From Rubinisphaera italica (GTDB lineage: Bacteria; Planctomycetota; Planctomycetia; Planctomycetales; Planctomycetaceae), in NCBI RefSeq assembly GCF_007859715.1, contig NZ_SJPG01000001.1, positions 1,452,728-1,516,727 on the forward strand: a stretch of DNA of 64,000 nt. Direction: 5' to 3'. Of the stretch, positions 1 to 8,482 are shown piece after piece. The notes beneath the pieces were generated by a model. It searched no databases, had not been told where the DNA came from, and saw only the letters and a list, made by a program, of their open reading frames with translations. A program made the position numbers and the translations under genes. The first letter of the stretch is position 1. Every line of letters begins with the position of its first letter.

Positions 1-28
1 GGGACTTTGTGGAACACTGTGTCATGAG

Positions 29-95
29 AAGGCTGCCTGTCGTTTGGGGTGAAAGCTGTTGTGAGAAAACAACTTATCCCAAACCAGGCAGCCTT
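29..95. repeat. Long structured hairpin next to the broken kinase gene
   Basis: Positions 29-39 pair perfectly with 85-95, and after a two-base bulge 42-48 pair with 78-84. Inside the loop 58-62 pair with 69-73. The + strand runs into five T after the stem (94-98), so it could act as a terminator for a gene left of the window. It also lies just beyond the point where kinase similarity stops (about 136), so it may instead be the edge of an inserted element. The pairing is seen directly; both roles are inference. Confidence 0.6.
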
Positions 96-439
96 TTTCC
101 ACCCCCGGGTGAGAAATCCGGGTTAGCATCACTGTGTTTGATGACTTTCATCGCAACGGTGCGTTTGACAGGAGCAAGTTGCCTGGCTCGATAGACGGTA
201 CCCATTCCTCCAGAGCCGATTTTGGCTTCAACGATATAATTTCCGAATCGCTTGCCGATCAGGGAGCGAGTGCTGTTTTCCAGCCGTCGCCCCCCTGCAT
301 TCGTAACATTTTCAGCTGTGTTTTCAGCTTCCCAATGAGCATTATCGATATCGTGCCTGGCGACATGCGGGAGTTGGTTGAGTTGGAAGTCGAGGTCAAT
401 AGTTTGCAAGTTCTCTTTGGGCGGATCAGATAGTGACAC
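74..439 (-). pseudogene. Serine/threonine protein kinase, truncated after the N-lobe
   Basis: The reading frame holds an N-terminal extension and then the start of a eukaryotic-type Ser/Thr kinase domain: a glycine-rich loop (GSGGMGTVYRA) and the VAMKVIK strand carrying the ATP-binding lysine. The similarity stops at that point, near position 136. The last 20 or so residues are Gly/Pro/Lys-rich and unlike any kinase, and then comes a stop. The C-helix, HRD and DFG motifs are all missing, so the product cannot be an active kinase. I choose GTG at 439 as the start because an AGGGG-type ribosome site lies just upstream; it overlaps the end of the GGDEF gene by 14 bases, so the two were probably an operon. 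Planctomycetes carry many such kinases. The cause of the truncation (insertion or recombination) is inferred. Confidence 0.65.
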
Positions 440-1319
440 GATTTCGCCCCTCGTTCTTGGAGCGATATAGTTTTGCATCTGCGATTGCAATAAGATCGGT
501 ATCCGGTTGTAAAGTATCCTGGCTGAGAGATTGCATATTGGAGACACCCAGGCTGATCGAGACTGTGATTGTGTCACTTTCGCAATCAAATTTAGTCTCA
601 GAAATGACCGCTCTGCATCGTTCTGCAATCGTTGCGATCTGTTCAATATTGAGCTCGGGGATCAAAAGTGCAAATTCTTCCCCACCATAACGAGCAAAAG
701 TGACGTGAGATTCGATCACGCTTCGTATTCGTTGAGAAACTTCACGAAGTACCTGGTCTCCAGCGAGATGCCCGTAAGTGTCATTTATCGATTTGAAGTG
801 ATCGATATCGAACATAATTAGCGAGAGTGGGCGATTGGTGTTGATCGAACGAAGTGTTTCACGTTTGAGGATGTCCAGAAATGCTCGCTTGTTGGTGGCT
901 CGGGTCAATCCATCCTGAGTCATCATGTCGTAAACGGCTTCGTAGTACTGGGCTTCCGTTTCATCGTTGGAGAGCAATTTGAAAATGTACGACCCGACAG
1001 AAATTCGATCGCCGGGGCGAATATCTGCCTTTTCAACGTCTACGCCGTTGAGGAAAGTGCCATTGGTACTGCCAAGGTCTTGCAGATAGCACGTCCCATT
1101 CTGGAAAGAAATTGACGCATGTTCGCGGGATATGGAATCATCGTGCAGAATGAGTTCGGCAGTGTTTCCTCGACCGATTTTTAAGCCACTTTCTGGAATG
1201 TCGATCAGTCCGGTATTGATTTGAACCGGATGTATCTGAAGCAGTTTTCCCGGACCGTTCGATTTGGGAACGGATGTGTTATTCTTGCTCGATACGGTGG
1301 CTTGCCAGATGTTGGTCAT
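426..1319 (-). CDS. FHA domain plus GGDEF domain protein, probable diguanylate cyclase
   Basis: A 297-residue cytoplasmic protein with no signal peptide. Residues about 26-115 form a forkhead-associated domain, with the phosphothreonine-binding pattern GR (49-50), SREH (64-67) and STNG (84-87). Residues about 130-297 form a GGDEF domain with the active-site motif GGEEF at 212-216 and the metal/substrate segment DIDHFKSIND. The RxxD inhibitory site expected five residues before GGEEF is absent (ESHV stands there), so product inhibition at that site is unlikely. The architecture suggests c-di-GMP synthesis controlled by binding to a phosphorylated protein. The kinase gene directly downstream, overlapping by 14 bases, is the obvious candidate partner, but that gene is truncated here. 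Catalytic activity is expected from the motif and not shown. Confidence 0.9.
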   Translation of the reverse strand: MTNIWQATVSSKNNTSVPKSNGPGKLLQIHPVQINTGLIDIPESGLKIGRGNTAELILHDDSISREHASISFQNGTCYLQDLGSTNGTFLNGVDVEKADIRPGDRISVGSYIFKLLSNDETEAQYYEAVYDMMTQDGLTRATNKRAFLDILKRETLRSINTNRPLSLIMFDIDHFKSINDTYGHLAGDQVLREVSQRIRSVIESHVTFARYGGEEFALLIPELNIEQIATIAERCRAVISETKFDCESDTITVSISLGVSNMQSLSQDTLQPDTDLIAIADAKLYRSKNEGRNRVTI

Positions 1320-1596
1320 CGTTACGATCCAGACAGTTTTATCGATGATGAATACGGGGTCTGACTGAATTGTAGGTTATTGATTCATGCCCGCGTAGAG
1401 TTTCTTTGCGAAAGAGCTTCTGGCCAGGTCAGTGTTATCGATTATAGCAATTATGCAGCCGATTCCGTTCAATGAAATGCCAGGGTCGTCTGTTTGGACT
1501 CGTGAATTGTCGAAGTGTAGAATTATTTGCGGAATAGACCGTATTCCTGCAATCTGTTTGTATCACATTTAATTATCTGCAATTGCCAGGGACTGT

Positions 1597-3072
1597 ATGT
1601 CGATGAGCCTGATCAAAACGATGATCTGTCGTGTAGTACTGATTCTACTCACTCAAGTTACAGTACCGTTGGCTGGAATCATCTGTTTAGCTGGTGAGGA
1701 ACCTCCGAATATCGTTTTTATATTAGTTGACGATTTATCGTGGAGTGATCTCGGCTGTTATGGAAACCGGATTCACGACACGCCTAACATTGATCGGCTG
1801 GCCCGTGAAGGAATGCGCTTTACTCAGGCTTACGCTCCCGCACCAATTTGTTCTGCATCGCGTGCTGCAATTATGACAGGTAAGTTTCCAGCCCGATTGC
1901 ATTTTGAATTTGTAACTAAAAACTCGGCTGGTCAACAGGACCTGTCGGTGCCTCTGCAGTCTCCACCATTTACACTCAACCTGCCGTTGGATGAACAGAC
2001 AATTGCCGAAGTATTGTCGGCAGTTGGTTACGAAACAGGTTTCTATGGGAAATGGCATATCAGCCAGCATCATGACGGATATCTGGGCTGGTCGCCGACT
2101 CATGGCCCTTTGCAGCAGGGGTTTTTGACTGGTGCAGGAGACTTCGGGTCTCATCCTTACAGCTACCGTTTGAACAACATTCGTGACCAACCAATTCCGA
2201 CTGGCAAATATCCTGTTGATACGTTGACTGAGAAAGCAGTCAATTTCATCAACGATCACCGTGACAAACGATTTTTTCTCTATCTATCCCATTATTTCGT
2301 GCATGATCCGATCCACAGTCGCTGCGAGTGGCTGGTCGAGAAATATCGCAATAAGCTAGCAGGAATCGGCCCAGAGTCTCGGGCGCCTTATGGTGCGATG
2401 GTGGAAACTCTAGATCATCTGATTGGAGAGTTATTGCAGTCTTTGGATGATGCCAGGATTGCCGACCGAACGCTTGTCGTATTCATGTCTGATAATGGGG
2501 GCCATCCTAATTATACAACAAATGAGCCGTACCGAGGCAGCAAATGGAATCTGTACGAAGGAGGCATACGAGTGCCTTTCATTGTCCGGTGGCCGGGTGA
2601 AGTAACTCCCGATACAACCTGTGACGATGTTGTACACGGTTGTGATTTATTGCCAACATTTGCTGAGGTCTCAAATCGTAAGGCGCCATCAGGAACGTTG
2701 GATGGTGTCAGCTTATTGCCATTGCTTCACAATCCTCAATCCGTTTTGAATCGTGAGCAACCGCTTGTGTGGCACTTCCCTTATTATCATCCCGAGAAAA
2801 AGTTTGCCCAGTCGCCTGCGGAAATTGGAGTTGGAGATTTCCTGACCAGCCAGACACGTCCCCATGCAGCAATTCGGAAGGGGCACTACAAGCTGCTCCA
2901 CTTTTTCGAGGATGATCGAGTTGAGTTATACAATCTGATGAAAGATCCCAGTGAGGCTAGGAATCTCGACCGGAAGGAGCCAGTAAAATCACGTGAACTT
3001 AAACATCAACTCAGTGATGCTCTGTTGAAGCTCGATGCGAGGCTTCCCACTAAACGAGTCATCGCAGAGTAA
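1597..3072 (+). CDS. Secreted type I sulfatase (arylsulfatase family)
   Basis: 491 residues with an N-terminal hydrophobic export signal (about 1-33). The sulfatase domain begins with the metal-binding Asp pair at 45-46. The formylglycine signature is CSASR at 85-89, so Cys85 is the residue matured to formylglycine by the sulfatase-activating enzyme. Later sulfatase landmarks are GKWH, and DNGG followed by the segment that ends in RVPFIVRWPG. The enzyme should hydrolyse sulfate esters outside the cytoplasm; the substrate cannot be told from sequence. The start is the first ATG after an AGGGA ribosome site; an ATG two codons later is an alternative. The gene stands alone, convergent with the next one, with a strong hairpin in between. 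Confidence 0.93.
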   Translation: MSMSLIKTMICRVVLILLTQVTVPLAGIICLAGEEPPNIVFILVDDLSWSDLGCYGNRIHDTPNIDRLAREGMRFTQAYAPAPICSASRAAIMTGKFPARLHFEFVTKNSAGQQDLSVPLQSPPFTLNLPLDEQTIAEVLSAVGYETGFYGKWHISQHHDGYLGWSPTHGPLQQGFLTGAGDFGSHPYSYRLNNIRDQPIPTGKYPVDTLTEKAVNFINDHRDKRFFLYLSHYFVHDPIHSRCEWLVEKYRNKLAGIGPESRAPYGAMVETLDHLIGELLQSLDDARIADRTLVVFMSDNGGHPNYTTNEPYRGSKWNLYEGGIRVPFIVRWPGEVTPDTTCDDVVHGCDLLPTFAEVSNRKAPSGTLDGVSLLPLLHNPQSVLNREQPLVWHFPYYHPEKKFAQSPAEIGVGDFLTSQTRPHAAIRKGHYKLLHFFEDDRVELYNLMKDPSEARNLDRKEPVKSRELKHQLSDALLKLDARLPTKRVIAE

Positions 3073-3131
3073 GCAGAGCGATATGTCTAACGGAAGATAT
3101 GCGCGATCTGCTGAATTCCAAAGTCGAATGA

Positions 3132-3158
3132 AACACTGCTGGGCAAGCCAGCAGTGTT
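3132..3158. terminator. Perfect 11-bp hairpin between convergent genes
   Basis: An 11-base arm (3132-3142) and its exact reverse complement (3148-3158) enclose a five-base loop. It sits 60 bases after the sulfatase stop and 65 bases before the end of the convergent dehydrogenase gene, so it can terminate transcription from both sides. There is no clear U-run, so it may equally be a copy of a dispersed palindromic repeat. A genome-wide count would separate these. Confidence 0.55.
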
Positions 3159-3222
3159 ACACGTCAAACGACATTTATTGATAGAAATCGCATTCGGAAT
3201 TTCCACATATTTAATTGACTGA

Positions 3223-6207
3223 TTATTCGGCTTGCATCAGATAGGTTAGCAAGTCGGCCATCGATTCTTGACTGATCTCTTTTTCCAGTCCTTCCGGCAT
3301 CAGCGACATACCAGTACTGCGAATGTCTTCAATTTCAATCCGGCGAATTTGAGTTTCTTTTCCTTCCGCTCGTTTTAATGTAACAGTCGTTGCATTCTGA
3401 GATGTAAGGATTCCCGTATGAGATCGTCCGTCTTCGGTCACAATCACGTAATTGAGATATTCGGGCGTCACTTCCCGGTTGGGATCGAGAATGTTAATGA
3501 GGATGGCCATTTTTCCACGATTCCGGAACGAAGCCAGATTGGGGCCAATCGCCTGACCTTTGCCTTCGAGTCGATGACAACTCGAGCAGTTTTTTTCAAA
3601 GATCACCCGGCCCTTGTCAATACCACCAGATTCGTTGAGCACCGGTTCATAAGCAGTGACAATGCTTGCGCGTGGTGTACTGCTTACTCTCTTTTTCAGC
3701 TGATTTGAAATGTCTCGAACTTCCGCAGTCTCGGATTGCGCCAGTATCTGCAGAGTACTCAATGAAATCGTTGAGATTGGTAATTTTTCCTCATTCAACG
3801 CAGTCAAGAGCGAGACAGTCCATGGATCGCGACTCAATAAAATATCGACAGCGGTCTTACGGAGTTTGGGGCTGAGACTTTCCCAGTTGGACAGCAGAAA
3901 ACTGTCGAGTTTTGAATCGGCCTGACCAGCAAGTACTGACAAAGCAGCTGTCTGGATTTCGTCCGGTTCCCGGGGATCAATCAGATTCATCAGCCGTTGG
4001 TGGTCTTCAGAATCGGAAGAGATCGCTAACAAACGAATCGCATCGACGCGTTTCTGGACTGTGAGTATATTATCATCTGTCTGTAAGCGGGCTGTTACGA
4101 GGAGATCGTCGAGCAACTTTTGCAATTCGCCTTGGCCCATTGAGACACCGCTGCGATCAAGTCGTCCCTGAGCGGCAGATTTAACGAGATAACGTTGCAA
4201 CAATTCCTGTTTGACTGCGGGTGAGAGAGCAGTCTCGTCTGTGGTTAATTTTACAAGAGTCGCCAAGTGCGTGGGATCGGGTTGATTGGCCATTAAAGTG
4301 ACTAGTTCATCGATGACCTTTTTGGCTGATGGGGTCGTCACAAACTGAGATTCGTTTGCCAGTTGCTTGAGCACCAATCCGACTTGATCACCGATTGAAG
4401 TGAACAGTGCAAAACGAATCCACTCATTATCACCATGAGATTTCAGGAGTTTCGTAATCAGCGGTGTTCGCCATGTCGCTGAAAATTCTCCGAGCGTGAA
4501 AGCAAGTTGGAAGATGACTTCAGGATCCTGATCATCGATGCATTGTTCCAGCTTTTGCTTAACCAGGGCATTGTTGGCAAATTGTTCAGCGTACATTATG
4601 GCGTGTCGCCGTACTTGTGGATGCGGATCGTTAATTTTCTCAGCCAGAATATCTGGAGTTAGCAGTGATAGTCCATCCAGGGTTGCCAGTGCGTGCATAC
4701 GTCCGAGAGCGGAATCGCCACTCGCAACTTTGATCAATTCATCACGTACAGATTGATCCTGCCGTTCGAACAACAATCGGCTGGCTGTCTCCCGGTGCCA
4801 TGAGTTTGGGTGCTGCAGTAAATCGACTAATTCCTTTGACGAGAGTTCGTCTACAACGGGACGCGAAGGCTGGGTATATCCCTCAGGGACAAGGCGATAG
4901 AGCCGACCGCGATCGCGGCCACTTGTCAAATCCAGATGTTGTTTGATCATTGGTGGGAGGCTTGCAGGATGCTCAATCACTTCGCGGTACATATCCAGAA
5001 TGTGTAAGGCTCCATCAGGACCGTTTTCAAATTGAACCGGTCGAAACCAGATGTCGCTGGATGTCAATAATTCTGAGTGATCATCGATTCTTGTTCCGTG
5101 AAAGAGCACGCCATCCGGAATGAGTCGTTTGCGATGTACGATATTACTTCCGACGTCTCCAATAATAGCTAACCCCTGATCCTCTTTCGGCCAGGCATCT
5201 CCTCGATAGATTGTTACTCCAGTGGATCCGGTGAAATATCCGGCAGGCTTTCCGCCTCCCTCAACAACGCCTTTCACTGCTCCTGAAACACGCAGGCGAG
5301 TACGGACAATCCGCCAGGGTTCGACTGGGCTGGATCGAAATACGGGAGCTTGTCCTCCATCATCAGCGATACTCTTACGGGAATTGGGTGCGGTCAGATA
5401 AGGATTCCGGGCAGCGTATCGATCATCGTAAACGACCATCTGCAGGTGATCGCTGTTTGAGCAGACAAACTTCCGACCCCAGTCATCAAAACTCATTCCG
5501 TGTTGTGCGCCACCGCTCTCTGATTGAATCTCGTAAGTCTCAGGATCGAAAGAAAAATCGCGTCCGCGTAAATTGACGGCTGCGGATTCTGGCTGATCGG
5601 GCCGTCGTACGAGTCCTCCGGATGAACTGGCTGCTCCATGGATTCGATTATCGAGTCCCCAGCGGAAACAGTTGAGTAGACCTTGAACATTGGTTTTACC
5701 AAAACCCGTAAAGACAATTTCCTTGAGATCGGCTTTATGATCGCCGTTCGTGTCTTTGAGGTAAAAGATATCCGGTGCAGCGCCGACAAACACACCTCCG
5801 CGATAACAAATGATCGCCGTCGGCCAGGAGAGTCCTTCTGCAAAAATGTGACTCTTATCGAAAATGCCATCCCCATCGACATCTTCCAGCAGACGGATCT
5901 GACCCAGGTTATCTTCCGACTGTTCCGAATAGCCACGCATTTCGGCGACGTATAAACGACTTTGTTCATCAAAACACATCGCTACTGGATCGTTCAACAG
6001 CGGTTCAGTTGCTGTTTGTTGAATCTGGTAAGTGGGGGCGACATTAAAATGTTTCATCGCTTCGACGGGGGATAAAGCCGGAACTCGCGGAAGTTCATCA
6101 GCGTAGCTTTGTTTTTCATCGGCTTGCAACAAGCAGGAGTTACTTGAAGTGCAGGGAGGTAAAGTCAGGAACAGAAACAGGAACACAGCAAAGTGAATTC
6201 TTGGCAT
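3223..6207 (-). CDS. PVC-type membrane-bound dehydrogenase with HEAT-like repeats and cytochrome c domain
   Basis: 994 residues with a signal peptide (about 1-30). The N-terminal half (about 50-440) matches the planctomycete/verrucomicrobial dehydrogenase domain: a beta-propeller sugar-dehydrogenase-like fold, with phrases such as PVAMCFDEQSRLYVAEMRGY and a calcium-like DVDGDGIFD loop. The middle (about 450-840) is helical and HEAT-like, with repeated helix pairs. The C-terminus is a c-type cytochrome: CSSCH at 874-878 binds haem covalently, and the Met in GMSLMPEG (about 968) is the likely sixth ligand. The protein probably oxidises a sugar or polyol at the outer face of the membrane and passes electrons to its own haem. 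Substrate unknown. A GAGAGAA ribosome site precedes the ATG. It is monocistronic by spacing. Confidence 0.9.
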   Translation of the reverse strand: MPRIHFAVFLFLFLTLPPCTSSNSCLLQADEKQSYADELPRVPALSPVEAMKHFNVAPTYQIQQTATEPLLNDPVAMCFDEQSRLYVAEMRGYSEQSEDNLGQIRLLEDVDGDGIFDKSHIFAEGLSWPTAIICYRGGVFVGAAPDIFYLKDTNGDHKADLKEIVFTGFGKTNVQGLLNCFRWGLDNRIHGAASSSGGLVRRPDQPESAAVNLRGRDFSFDPETYEIQSESGGAQHGMSFDDWGRKFVCSNSDHLQMVVYDDRYAARNPYLTAPNSRKSIADDGGQAPVFRSSPVEPWRIVRTRLRVSGAVKGVVEGGGKPAGYFTGSTGVTIYRGDAWPKEDQGLAIIGDVGSNIVHRKRLIPDGVLFHGTRIDDHSELLTSSDIWFRPVQFENGPDGALHILDMYREVIEHPASLPPMIKQHLDLTSGRDRGRLYRLVPEGYTQPSRPVVDELSSKELVDLLQHPNSWHRETASRLLFERQDQSVRDELIKVASGDSALGRMHALATLDGLSLLTPDILAEKINDPHPQVRRHAIMYAEQFANNALVKQKLEQCIDDQDPEVIFQLAFTLGEFSATWRTPLITKLLKSHGDNEWIRFALFTSIGDQVGLVLKQLANESQFVTTPSAKKVIDELVTLMANQPDPTHLATLVKLTTDETALSPAVKQELLQRYLVKSAAQGRLDRSGVSMGQGELQKLLDDLLVTARLQTDDNILTVQKRVDAIRLLAISSDSEDHQRLMNLIDPREPDEIQTAALSVLAGQADSKLDSFLLSNWESLSPKLRKTAVDILLSRDPWTVSLLTALNEEKLPISTISLSTLQILAQSETAEVRDISNQLKKRVSSTPRASIVTAYEPVLNESGGIDKGRVIFEKNCSSCHRLEGKGQAIGPNLASFRNRGKMAILINILDPNREVTPEYLNYVIVTEDGRSHTGILTSQNATTVTLKRAEGKETQIRRIEIEDIRSTGMSLMPEGLEKEISQESMADLLTYLMQAE

Positions 6208-6405
6208 AGATTCTCTCGCTCAGATTTCAGCAGGAAGGACACGGGCGGGAAGCTTGAGCGGCTAACTGATATCACGTTATACTAAAACTTGTAAAAATCA
6301 AAACCTCTCAACCATCAATTTCAGAGAGTCGCTCGAAATTATCTCCACGATTTGCCTGTTAACCTGAACAGGCTTATGTTACCCCAACGAACAAGTGAGA
6401 AAATC

Positions 6406-7779
6406 ATGAACTCTCGAAATGATCATCTAATCTTTCTGATTCTAACCTGTGTGGCCAGTATTCTGCTCATTTCCGGGATGAATATCGAAGCTGCCGATTT
6501 ACGAGTTGCGACCTTCAATGTGGATGCCTCGCCGCCAGTCGGCAGTCCGCTGGCTTACGACCCGACGATTGGTATTCAGGAACCACTGAGTTGTCGTGGA
6601 GTTGTTCTGCTGGGTTCCGGTCAGCCGATTGTACTCTGTTCGGTCGACTGGATCGGCATCAGTAATGGAGGCCAAACTCGCTTTAAGGAAGAATTAGCAG
6701 AAGCAGCAGGGACGATTCCCGAGAGAGTTTCAGTCCATACGATTCACCAGCACGATGCCCCTCGCTGTGACTTTTCCGCCGAAGCCTTGCTCAATCAGTC
6801 CGGTGCTTCTGGCGTTGGATTTGATCCTCGCTTTGCGATGACTGTGATTAAACGGGCTGCAGGGGCGATTGAAGAAGGTTTGCAGCATGCTGTGGAAGTA
6901 ACTCATTTTGGATTTGGTGAAGCTGAGGTTAAAGAAGTCGCTTCCAATCGAAGGATTCTCGGACCAGATGGAAAGGTTCTGTATACCCGATACACGGCAA
7001 CGGCCGATCCGAAAATTCGTGCTTTTCCGGTTGGCACAATCGATCCACTCCTCAAGACTTTTGTACTTTACAATGGCGACCAACCGATCGTCGTAATGAC
7101 TTATTACGCAACGCATCCACAAAGTTATTACCGCACTGGCCTTGCGAATCCCGATTTTCCTGGAATGGCGCGGAATGCCCGTGAGAAGAAAACAGAGATT
7201 CCGCACATTCATTTCAACGGCGCCGGTGGTAATATTGGGGCAGGGAAATGGAATGATGGATCCCATGAAAACCGGCAAGTACTTGCAGACAAAGTCGAGA
7301 AGGGGATGGAACAAGCCTGGAATAATATCAAGCGGAGTCCTCTGAGCAGCGAGCAGGTATCCTGGAAGACTGAGGCGGTTCAGTTACCAGTGGCGACTCA
7401 TCTGGTTGAAGAGGAGCTAGTTGCCGTCATTAACGACCAGACAGCAAAGCCAGATGCTCGGTACTATTCGGCCAAGTATCTGGCCTGGCTGCGAAGTTGT
7501 CAGGCGGGAGAAAAGGTTGATATCGGATGCCTGTCAGTAGGGGATGTCCGCATACTCCATATGCCAGGCGAGCTATTTGTCGAGTATCAACTGGCCGCAC
7601 AAAAAATGCGACCTGACCTGCACGTTTTAATGGCTGCTTACGGAGAGTATGCCCCAGGCTATATTGGCACCAAAATTGCCTACAGCCAGGGCGGGTACGA
7701 GGCGAGTGATCGCGCTTCCCGTGTGACAGAAGATGTCGAAGCGGTTCTGATGGAGGCAATGCAAAAGCTACTGAAGTGA
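6406..7779 (+). CDS. Neutral/alkaline ceramidase-like secreted hydrolase
   Basis: 457 residues from the ATG at 6406. An upstream in-frame ATG at 6352 would add 18 residues ahead of a good signal peptide, so I prefer the later one, which has a GTGAGA ribosome site. After the export signal, the segment starting near ADLRVATFNVDASPPVG and a HxxHQHDAP motif resemble the N-terminal domain of neutral ceramidases, where such histidines bind zinc; a second candidate ligand is the His in YYATHPQ. At under 460 residues it is shorter than true bacterial ceramidases (about 650) and seems to lack their C-terminal domain. Planctomycetes have many such short homologues next to sulfatases and dehydrogenases. 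Ceramide as substrate is not supported; hydrolysis of an amide or ester is a guess from the family. Confidence 0.75.
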   Translation: MNSRNDHLIFLILTCVASILLISGMNIEAADLRVATFNVDASPPVGSPLAYDPTIGIQEPLSCRGVVLLGSGQPIVLCSVDWIGISNGGQTRFKEELAEAAGTIPERVSVHTIHQHDAPRCDFSAEALLNQSGASGVGFDPRFAMTVIKRAAGAIEEGLQHAVEVTHFGFGEAEVKEVASNRRILGPDGKVLYTRYTATADPKIRAFPVGTIDPLLKTFVLYNGDQPIVVMTYYATHPQSYYRTGLANPDFPGMARNAREKKTEIPHIHFNGAGGNIGAGKWNDGSHENRQVLADKVEKGMEQAWNNIKRSPLSSEQVSWKTEAVQLPVATHLVEEELVAVINDQTAKPDARYYSAKYLAWLRSCQAGEKVDIGCLSVGDVRILHMPGELFVEYQLAAQKMRPDLHVLMAAYGEYAPGYIGTKIAYSQGGYEASDRASRVTEDVEAVLMEAMQKLLK

Positions 7780-7787
7780 CTTGATAT

Positions 7788-7817
7788 TTGTTTTACGCTC
7801 AATTGTTTTACGATCAA
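7788..7817 (+). repeat. Two adjacent 15-base direct repeats
   Basis: Two head-to-tail 15-mers (7788-7802 and 7803-7817) differ at one base. They lie 8 bases after the ceramidase-like stop codon, in the gap before the SpoIIAA-like gene. They probably arose by slippage; no function is visible. Confidence 0.7.
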
Positions 7818-7976
7818 GTGACAAATATGCTTGCGAAGTTCATGGGAATAGTTGAAGCTACTGAATCGGTAGACGCTTAAGCTGTAATCGATGACATTCT
7901 CGCACTTCCATTAAGCCATTGCGTTTTGACAATTCTTTGACGATGATTCTGAACTTTCTGCAAGGAAGAATATCTT

Positions 7977-8342
7977 ATGATCACTCGTATCGATAAAAGT
8001 AAAGACAATATCCTCGGATTCACTCTCAGCGGCAAATTGCACGACGAAGATTACAAGTTCTTTGTCCCTGCAGTCGATGAGGTCATCGCATCTCATGGCA
8101 AGGTTCGGCTTCTTGCTCACTTTGTTGACTTCCACGGATGGGATCTTCATGCGGGCTGGGACGACATTAAATTCGCCACTACCCATTGCACCAAGGTTGA
8201 ACGCATCGCCCTCGTTGGCGACAAACGCTGGGAAGAGTGGATGGCCAAGGTTTGCAAGCCTTTTACAATGGCCAAGATTCAATATTTTGATGCCACGAAG
8301 ATCGACGAAGCCTGGGAATGGCTCGAAGAGGATGCGGCCTGA
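7977..8342 (+). CDS. SpoIIAA-like (STAS/SEC14-type) small protein
   Basis: 121 residues, soluble, no signal peptide. The pattern of alternating strands and helices, with GFTLSGKLHDEDY near residues 15-27, the WDLHAGWDDIKF segment near 54-65 and the C-terminal WLEE helix, matches the SpoIIAA-like family (DUF3478). These proteins have a STAS/SEC14-like fold and are thought to bind small lipophilic ligands or act as scaffolds; the anti-sigma-antagonist role of true SpoIIAA is not established for this branch, and I see no conserved phosphorylatable serine. A GGAAGAA ribosome site sits before the ATG. It is isolated between unrelated genes, so context says nothing about its job. Confidence 0.85.
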   Translation: MITRIDKSKDNILGFTLSGKLHDEDYKFFVPAVDEVIASHGKVRLLAHFVDFHGWDLHAGWDDIKFATTHCTKVERIALVGDKRWEEWMAKVCKPFTMAKIQYFDATKIDEAWEWLEEDAA

Positions 8343-8482
8343 TTCTGCGATGTGGGGCACAGGTTTCTTTTGAGTCTGCCAATCGTCTGCTGAATCCGTA
8401 ATTGATACATGCAAGTTTCAGGGGGGCACTTTTCAAAACGGAGAGATGGGCGTGGAGTTTGCAAACGACCACGCCCATCGCT

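Noticed and set aside
9..194. A 61-residue open frame on the + strand at the window start
   Set aside because: It crosses the hairpin and the antisense of the kinase fragment; no gene-like features.
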